From positions 1 to 29,365 of the forward strand of contig CAKUAV010000017.1 of assembly GCA_934636425.1 (NCBI GenBank): a DNA stretch of 29,365 bases, in the 5' to 3' direction. Positions 24,543 through 29,365 of this stretch are shown here, piece after piece. Each line of letters starts with the position of its first letter. Position 1 is the first letter of the stretch. The notes under the pieces are model-generated. The model was not told the origin of the DNA. It made no database searches and worked only from the letters and a program-made list of their open reading frames with translations. A program made the translations under genes and the position numbers. The DNA is from an uncultured Clostridia bacterium. GTDB taxonomy: Bacteria > Bacillota > Clostridia > Christensenellales > Aristaeellaceae.

Positions 24543-25595
24543 TCAAATATCCGTTTCCTTAATCGCCGTCAGATCGTTCCACAGCCGCGCCGCTTCCTCA
24601 CGCGCAGCCGCTCTGCACCCTGCCGGCGCGCCGCCGAACCATTCTATTCCAAGCGCCTTTCCCGTCCTCTTCCAGCGGCCAGCCACCGCGCCGTCAATCA
24701 GCACAGCCGGCATGACGACGCCCGCCAGATTGAATATCCCGCGCAGATGCTCCGGCCTGAGGAAAGGCGTTTCCTTCTTCTCATAGCCCAGCAGGAGCGG
24801 ATCGAAGCCCGCCAGAAAGCGGCAGCGCGGCATCTCGAGCGGCGCGTCGTTCATCGTCAGGAAGTAATAGAGCCGCCCGCCCATCTCGAACGAGTCCGCG
24901 TTCAGCCGCTCCAGAAAGCGCTTCACCGTCCTCGCCGGGATGCGGAAAAAGTACATCGCGTCGTGCACCGTCGCGGGGGCGTAGGCCGTAAAATAGCGCC
25001 GCGCCAGCTCGAGCTGCGCCGTCTCCTCCGGCAGGGGTGCAAAGCGCTCGGTCAGCTCGAACGTCTTGTCCTCGCGCGCGGCATAGTGCATGAAGCCGCG
25101 CTCGCACAGCTCCCGCACGCCGCCGCCCCATGGATCGAACAGGCTCGCTTCCTCATCATCGGTCATGCCCGCGCCCCGGCAGACGGCCTTCAGCTCGTCC
25201 CGCGTGCGCGGCCTTTCCCGCAGCGCGTCCAGTATGACCTGTGAGAGCGCGCCCTGCCTATGGGGCGTCAGCGCCCAGCAAGTACGCTGATTCCAGAACG
25301 TGCGGCCGCTGAAGTCCGCGCCGCGATACGGCCTGTCCGCGCGCTCGTGCAGAAACAGCGGCAGCTCCTCCCGCGCAAAGACGTGCATCGTGCCGCGCAG
25401 CGTCCAGTTCTTTACAAGGCCGTCCGAAAACGTCTCGGCGTTCCAATCGCTCGAGCGAATCTTCAGCGCGTGAACGGCGTTTTTCATAAACTGCGCCTGA
25501 ACGCCGCACAGCGCGCGCACGGCGGTCAGCTTATCAGACGGCTGAATCAGGAATTGATTCGCCAGGCGGCGCAGCTTAAGCTCTTCAAGCGTCAT
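24543..25595 (-). CDS. AlkZ/YcaQ-like winged-helix DNA glycosylase (HTH_42 family)
   Basis: A 350-residue protein of the winged-helix HTH_42 family, which includes the glycosylases that unhook interstrand crosslinks (AlkZ, YcaQ). The catalytic QxQ motif is present as VQAQF (Q33 and Q35). Other family blocks are WTLRGTMHVF, HDAMYFFRIP and FLAGFDPLLLGYEKKETP. It lies 3 nt after the alpha/beta hydrolase gene, with a weak TGAGG before the ATG, so it is the last gene of the CapA-hydrolase operon. The substrate lesion is not known; repair of alkylated or crosslinked DNA is the family expectation. Confidence 0.87.
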   Translation of the reverse strand: MTLEELKLRRLANQFLIQPSDKLTAVRALCGVQAQFMKNAVHALKIRSSDWNAETFSDGLVKNWTLRGTMHVFAREELPLFLHERADRPYRGADFSGRTFWNQRTCWALTPHRQGALSQVILDALRERPRTRDELKAVCRGAGMTDDEEASLFDPWGGGVRELCERGFMHYAAREDKTFELTERFAPLPEETAQLELARRYFTAYAPATVHDAMYFFRIPARTVKRFLERLNADSFEMGGRLYYFLTMNDAPLEMPRCRFLAGFDPLLLGYEKKETPFLRPEHLRGIFNLAGVVMPAVLIDGAVAGRWKRTGKALGIEWFGGAPAGCRAAAREEAARLWNDLTAIKETDI

Positions 25596-25598
25596 GCC

Positions 25599-26609
25599 TC
25601 AGCGATTCCAGCCGGTCAGCGCGTCAAAGGCCGGCCAGCCGAGCGCGGCATAGAAGCGGTGTCCCTCCGGCCCGACGATGTGGCGGCACATATCCGGCGC
25701 GCCCGCGGCCGCATAGAGCTTTTCCGTCGTCCTGTACTCGCGCCTGGCCGAATCGATCGGGAAAATCGTGTCCTTCAGGCCGTTTACGATCACCAGCGGC
25801 CGCGGCGCAATCAGCCCGGTCAGATCGCCCATGTCGAACGAGCGCATCACGCCCGGCACATAGTTGCAGGAGCAGTGATGCTGCACGCCGATCGACTCCT
25901 TGTAGCCGCAGAACGCGCAGGACGGCATGGCCGCGGCGATGCGCTCGTCCATGGCTGCGGCATATATTGTGGCCGTGCCGCCGCCGGAATTGCCCATCAC
26001 GGCCAGCCGCTTTACATCCACCTGCGGGAAGTGCTTTTCCAGCAAATCGATCGCGCGGGAAATATCCCACACGCGCTCGCCCAGTATCGTGCGCCCCAGC
26101 AGCAGCGCCGCCATGGCCGGCTGATAGCAGTCGGGACCCTTTTCCGTGCCGCCGCACTCGCCGAAGCCGCGCTGCTCGAGCGCCAGCGCCGCATAGCCCT
26201 TGGCGATCACCTGCCGCGCAAAGTCGCGGTCGCCGCCGCTGATCGTCTCCTCGTCGCCCGGGAATTTCGGCACGCCCAGCGAGATGTGCATGCCGGTCGC
26301 GTGACCCTGAAGGCAGATCACCACCGGCACGGCGCCCTGCGCATCTTTGGGCACACGCAGATGCGCGCGCGCCTGATAGTGCGTCTCCGTGTTGAACAGC
26401 AGGCGATATTCGGTGTACTCCGCCTCGTCCTTCGTCCATTCAATTTGCAGGTTGTCGTCGCATTTTTCGAACGTATCCATGCCCAGCAGTGCGCCCAGCT
26501 TTGCGCGCGCCGTACTCTGCCAGAACGAAAAATCCTCGCCCGGCCGATAGGCGCTCTCGCGCTTTACATGATCCATCATAAAAATATGCTGCGTCTGGGG
26601 ATTGTTCAT
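25599..26609 (-). CDS. Alpha/beta hydrolase, acetyl esterase/dienelactone hydrolase-like
   Basis: A 336-residue intracellular hydrolase with catalytic serine S208 in GNSGGG, D280 in VNGLKDTIFP and H317 in GPEGHRFY. GGDRDFARQVIAKGYAALALEQRGFGE-type sequence (about residues 125-151) is the strand and turn before the nucleophile elbow. This resembles abhydrolase_7 and CE-type esterases found in carbohydrate loci. GGAGG lies 11 nt before the ATG, and the CapA-like gene ends 6 nt upstream. It is a second esterase besides the one at 8188-9444 but is not closely similar to it. Confidence 0.87.
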   Translation of the reverse strand: MNNPQTQHIFMMDHVKRESAYRPGEDFSFWQSTARAKLGALLGMDTFEKCDDNLQIEWTKDEAEYTEYRLLFNTETHYQARAHLRVPKDAQGAVPVVICLQGHATGMHISLGVPKFPGDEETISGGDRDFARQVIAKGYAALALEQRGFGECGGTEKGPDCYQPAMAALLLGRTILGERVWDISRAIDLLEKHFPQVDVKRLAVMGNSGGGTATIYAAAMDERIAAAMPSCAFCGYKESIGVQHHCSCNYVPGVMRSFDMGDLTGLIAPRPLVIVNGLKDTIFPIDSARREYRTTEKLYAAAGAPDMCRHIVGPEGHRFYAALGWPAFDALTGWNR

Positions 26610-26615
26610 CGCTCT

Positions 26616-27710
26616 TTACGCCTCCTGTGCGCCGTCTGTCTGTGTATTGTGCCATGTTCTGAACAGCTCGCGCAGCATATCCAGATGCGCCTCGCAGTCC
26701 AGATAATGCGCCATGCGCTCGCGGTGCGTCTCGTCGCCGTCCAGTGCCTGACGCACGCAGTCGATATAGCCCGCGCCGTTTTCCCGCACAAAGCGCCGCC
26801 AGCCCTCGAGCCAGCGCCCGTCCTTGAGTTCCTCGCTGCGCGCCTCAAAGCCGTCCAGAATCGCGCGCGCCTCCGCCGCGCCGGCCAGATCGACGCCCTT
26901 CTCTCCGGCGACAATCGGAATACAGCGGACGTTCACGTCTGCGCCGATGTCCAGAGAAATCATCAGCCCGCGCGACCAGAACGGCTGCTCACTGAAATCG
27001 ACAAAGTGAAAATTGCCCTGACCGTAGACGATTGTGCCGCCCGCGTGCCGCTCCATGCAGCCTATTATGTGGCTGTGCTGGCAGAGCACGACGTCCGCGC
27101 CCAGCTCGGTCATGGCGCGGCACAATTCGCGCAGCCGCGGCGAGGGGTATTCACAGTATTCCTTGCCGCCGTGGTAGAGCACGACAAGGCGATCGGCCGT
27201 CTTTTTGACGCTCGCAATGCGCGCCATCGCGTCGAAGGGATCAAACGGCGCGGCGCCCGCCTGATTGCCGAGCGCGTAGGTGTACTCGTGCTCGTTGAAT
27301 GCCAGAAACGCGACTTTTTTTCCGTTCCTTTCAATATAATACGGTTTGTTCGCCTCTTCGGCGTTTTCGCCGCAGCCGAACCAGCGAAGCCCCGCCGCGT
27401 CCAGCAGCCTCTCGGTATCGTGAAGCCCGCCCACGCCGAAATCGAGTATATGGTTGTTGGCGAGGACGCAGTCGGTCACGCCCGCCGCTCTGAGCGTGGC
27501 GGCCGTCTGAACAGGCCCTTTCAGATTCGGGCCGAATTTGCGGATTTTGTGTTCAGAATCGGTCAGCGCGCATTCCAGATTGACGATCACGCGGTCGTGC
27601 GCGGCAAATTCGTCCTTCACGCGGCCAAACAGCGCGTTCGTATCGCCCATCTCAAAGAGCGGCGCGCTGCCCGCCGTGGGCACAGTGTCGCCGCAGATCA
27701 GCAGTCTCAT
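26616..27710 (-). CDS. CapA-like poly-gamma-glutamate-type metallophosphoesterase
   Basis: A 364-residue protein of the PGA_cap/CapA family, which has a calcineurin-like fold. Metal-site and family motifs include LLICGDTVP near the start, IVNLECALTD, LANNHILDFG, VLYHGGKEYCEYPS and LCQHSHIIG, then TIVYGQGNFHF. The start is placed at 27710 because GGAGG lies 8 nt upstream of it; the in-frame ATG at 27716 is too close to that site. No other capsule gene (capB or capC) is adjacent. No signal peptide or transmembrane helix is seen, so a cytoplasmic phosphoesterase role is as likely as a capsule role. Confidence 0.88.
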   Translation of the reverse strand: MRLLICGDTVPTAGSAPLFEMGDTNALFGRVKDEFAAHDRVIVNLECALTDSEHKIRKFGPNLKGPVQTAATLRAAGVTDCVLANNHILDFGVGGLHDTERLLDAAGLRWFGCGENAEEANKPYYIERNGKKVAFLAFNEHEYTYALGNQAGAAPFDPFDAMARIASVKKTADRLVVLYHGGKEYCEYPSPRLRELCRAMTELGADVVLCQHSHIIGCMERHAGGTIVYGQGNFHFVDFSEQPFWSRGLMISLDIGADVNVRCIPIVAGEKGVDLAGAAEARAILDGFEARSEELKDGRWLEGWRRFVRENGAGYIDCVRQALDGDETHRERMAHYLDCEAHLDMLRELFRTWHNTQTDGAQEA

Positions 27711-27732
27711 GTCCATTTCCTCCGCAGCATTG

Positions 27733-27768
27733 AAAAATAAGCCATACACATTGCTGCGCATGGCTTAT
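27733..27768 (-). terminator. Terminator between the TIM-barrel gene and the CapA operon
   Basis: ATAAGCCAT (27737-27745) pairs with ATGGCTTAT (27760-27768). Read on the minus strand the hairpin is followed by a T run. It sits between the stop at 27780 and the CapA-like start at 27710. Confidence 0.87.
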
Positions 27769-27779
27769 GGTTGAATGAA

Positions 27780-28502
27780 TTACTTCTCGAGGGACTTGAG
27801 GTACTCGATGCAGATCTTGGCCTCGGCCATGCCGCTGGGATTGCAGGTTTCGCTCTCAACGACCATCGGAACGCCCATCTCGATCGCCTTGACGTACACA
27901 TCGGCCACGGGCGCAGTGCCCATGCCCAGAGGCGTGCCGTGTCCGTCCGCGTCGCCGTCCTTGATGTGGATGACGCGGATGCGATCCTTCAGGCGCTCGA
28001 GCAGCTCGACCGGGTGCTTCATGCCGACATACGCCCAGTAGGTGTCGATCTCGAGGTTCAGATTGGTGCGGTACACCAGCTGATCGTGGATCATGGAGCC
28101 GTCCTCATTGGGGCGGAACTCATGGGCATGGTTGTGATAGCCAAGGCTGATGCCCTCGGCGGCCAGCTTGGGCTGGAACTCGTTGACCATATTGATGAAG
28201 GCGTCCAGCTTTTCCTGATTGCCCAGATCCGCGCCGGGGATGATGATGTTCTTGTTGCCGATGGCCTTGTGGAAGGCCACGGTCTCGTCAAAATGCTCGG
28301 CGACCTCCTGCCAGCCGGTGTGCGTGCCGGAGACCTTCAGGCCGTACTTGTCCAGCATGCCCTTGACCTCCTCGGCGGTGTGGCCAAAGAAGCCGGCGAA
28401 CTCAACGAACTTGTAGCCCAGCTCGGCCACCTGACGCAGCGCCTCGTCCAGGCTCTCCTTGGTCAGGTCGCGCACGCTGTACATCTGAATTCCGTATTCC
28501 AT
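27780..28502 (-). CDS. Sugar phosphate isomerase/epimerase-like TIM barrel
   Basis: A 240-residue protein of the AP_endonuc_2/xylose isomerase-like fold. Its metal-ligand blocks GYHNHAHEF, LEIDTYWAYVG, VIHIKDGD and VVESET are clearly those of the sugar phosphate isomerase/epimerase family. The N-terminus GIQMYSVRDL is also typical. AGGGAGAAG precedes the ATG. It appears monocistronic, with its own promoter and terminator. Codon use is more strongly biased toward GC-ending codons (CTG, AAG, GGC) than in the neighbouring genes, which may mean higher expression. The substrate is unknown. Confidence 0.92.
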   Translation of the reverse strand: MEYGIQMYSVRDLTKESLDEALRQVAELGYKFVEFAGFFGHTAEEVKGMLDKYGLKVSGTHTGWQEVAEHFDETVAFHKAIGNKNIIIPGADLGNQEKLDAFINMVNEFQPKLAAEGISLGYHNHAHEFRPNEDGSMIHDQLVYRTNLNLEIDTYWAYVGMKHPVELLERLKDRIRVIHIKDGDADGHGTPLGMGTAPVADVYVKAIEMGVPMVVESETCNPSGMAEAKICIEYLKSLEK

Positions 28503-28544
28503 AAATATCTTCTCCCTTCAATGAAACGAATTCACCAGTGACAT

Positions 28545-28571
28545 ATTATAACAGTTCCGCCGGTTTGTCAA
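28545..28571 (-). promoter_or_regulatory. Promoter of the TIM-barrel gene
   Basis: On the minus strand: TTGACA, a short 15-nt spacer, TATAAT. Both boxes are perfect but the spacing is sub-optimal; an alternative -10, TAATAT, gives 17 nt. Confidence 0.6.
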
Positions 28572-29365
28572 TCGCTTTGTCGCTCATTCGGCGCATTTTT
28601 AACGGCGGGCACAGTCGCCGCGCCGGCCAGCGGCAGCGTAAAGCTGAACGTGCTGCCCTTGCCCTTCTCGCTGGTCACGGTGATGTTCTCGCCCATCTGC
28701 TGGAGAATCTCCCGCGCAATGGACAGCCCCAGTCCCGAGCCGGAGCCTGTGTGCGATTTATCCGCCTTGTAAAAGCGATCGAATACATACGGCAGATCCT
28801 CTTCCGCAATGCCCACGCCGGTATCGGATACGCGCAGCACGGCCTTGCCGCCCTCCGTCTCAACGGACAGCGTTATGCGGCCGCCCTCGGGCGTATACTT
28901 CATGGCGTTGTCCAGCAGGATAACGAGTATCTGCTCCACGCGGTCGGCGTTGGCCATGACACACGGCCACTGTTCGGGCGGCGTGGTGAGCGTAAAGGTC
29001 TGCTCCTTGTCCGCCGCGGTATAGGTATACTTCTCGGCCAGATCCTCGGCGATGATCGACATATCGACCTTCCTGCACTCCAGCGACAGCCTTCCGCTCT
29101 GCAGGCGGCTCAATTCCATCAGATCGTCGATCAGGCGCGACAGGCGCAGCGTCTCGCGCAGTATGATGTTGTAATAGCGCATGCGCGCTTCCTCGCTGCG
29201 CACCATGCCGTCGCGCAGCGGCTCTATCAGGCCGCGCAGCGCGGTCAGCGGCGTGCGCAGCTCATGCGACACATTCGCAACAAACTCGCGCCGGGACTGC
29301 TCGCTTTTGCGCTGCTCGGTCACATCGTGGATGACGACCAGCGCGCCGCCCTGCGTCTGATCGGA
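28568..29365 (-). CDS. Sensor histidine kinase, C-terminal part (5' end outside window)
   Basis: 266 codons including the stop are visible. The reading frame runs off the window edge, with the end of a PAS-like domain (GGALVVIHDVTEQRKSE) first. The HisKA dimerisation helix follows, with the phospho-acceptor His in FVANVSHELRTPLT. The HATPase domain has the N box (LDNAMKYTPEGG), the G1 box (DTGVGIAEED), the F box (YVFDRFYKADK) and the G2 box (GSGLGLSIA). The arrangement matches PhoR/WalK-like kinases. The response regulator should lie just outside the window. A GTG at 29323 is an internal codon, not the start. The -35 box of the neighbouring promoter overlaps its last codon. Confidence 0.95.
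   Translation of the reverse strand, partial: SDQTQGGALVVIHDVTEQRKSEQSRREFVANVSHELRTPLTALRGLIEPLRDGMVRSEEARMRYYNIILRETLRLSRLIDDLMELSRLQSGRLSLECRKVDMSIIAEDLAEKYTYTAADKEQTFTLTTPPEQWPCVMANADRVEQILVILLDNAMKYTPEGGRITLSVETEGGKAVLRVSDTGVGIAEEDLPYVFDRFYKADKSHTGSGSGLGLSIAREILQQMGENITVTSEKGKGSTFSFTLPLAGAATVPAVKNAPNERQSD

Noticed and set aside
25260..27740. 826-codon plus-strand open frame
   Set aside because: It is antisense to the AlkZ-like, esterase and CapA-like genes, all of which have clear family motifs. Long antisense frames are expected from GC-rich third positions.
1..29365. CRISPR arrays, IS elements, attachment sites
   Set aside because: No regularly spaced direct repeats, transposase motifs, long terminal inverted repeats or integrase genes were seen.

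Overview
The window (about 29.4 kb, high GC with strong GC bias at third codon positions) looks like chromosome from a spore-forming member of the Clostridia. Support comes from a complete Gram-positive ylm/divIVA division cluster, two CotF-like spore coat genes, a T-box leader on tyrS, strong Shine-Dalgarno sites and several near-perfect sigma-A promoters. The genus cannot be read from the sequence. No IS element, phage gene, CRISPR array, rRNA or tRNA was seen.

Layout. 1-5555 (minus strand): an HlyD-like membrane protein, then yggS/ylmE, sepF, ylmG, ylmH and divIVA, closed by a terminator, followed by a DUF5665-like membrane protein and a 3'-truncated lspA. 5816-9444 (plus): lgt, pncB and an acetyl-xylan-esterase-like hydrolase, run from a perfect consensus promoter. 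9518-10031 (minus): two small CotF-type coat genes. 10111-10746 (plus): recX. 10821-13926 (minus): a likely sugar-catabolic operon of a Gfo/Idh/MocA dehydrogenase, a TIM-barrel isomerase/epimerase, and a protein joining a phospholipase C-like metal-site domain to an NPCBM-like carbohydrate-binding tail. 14079-15086 (plus): a beta-lactamase-fold serine hydrolase. 15185-16441 (minus): lysA. 16658-19065 (plus): two overlapping flavoprotein-like genes. 19086-21321 (plus): T-box leader, tyrS and a YigZ-family gene. 21684-22199: a FlaR-type P-loop kinase. 22383-24035: a glycoside hydrolase of the GH5-like clan. 24543-27710 (minus): a CapA-like phosphoesterase, an alpha/beta hydrolase and an AlkZ-like DNA glycosylase. 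27780-28502 (minus): a sugar-phosphate isomerase-like TIM barrel. 28568-29365 (minus): the catalytic end of a sensor histidine kinase.

The genes combine core envelope and division functions (lipoprotein maturation, septum assembly, DAP decarboxylation) with an accessory, apparently intracellular carbohydrate-processing set (two esterases, one glycoside hydrolase, two TIM barrels, one Gfo/Idh enzyme), all without visible signal peptides. That fits a gut or plant-fibre niche in which acetylated oligosaccharides are imported and then trimmed inside the cell. The parts least explained by known families are the flavoprotein pair, the phospholipase C-like/NPCBM fusion, and the AT-richer gap at 21322-21683.
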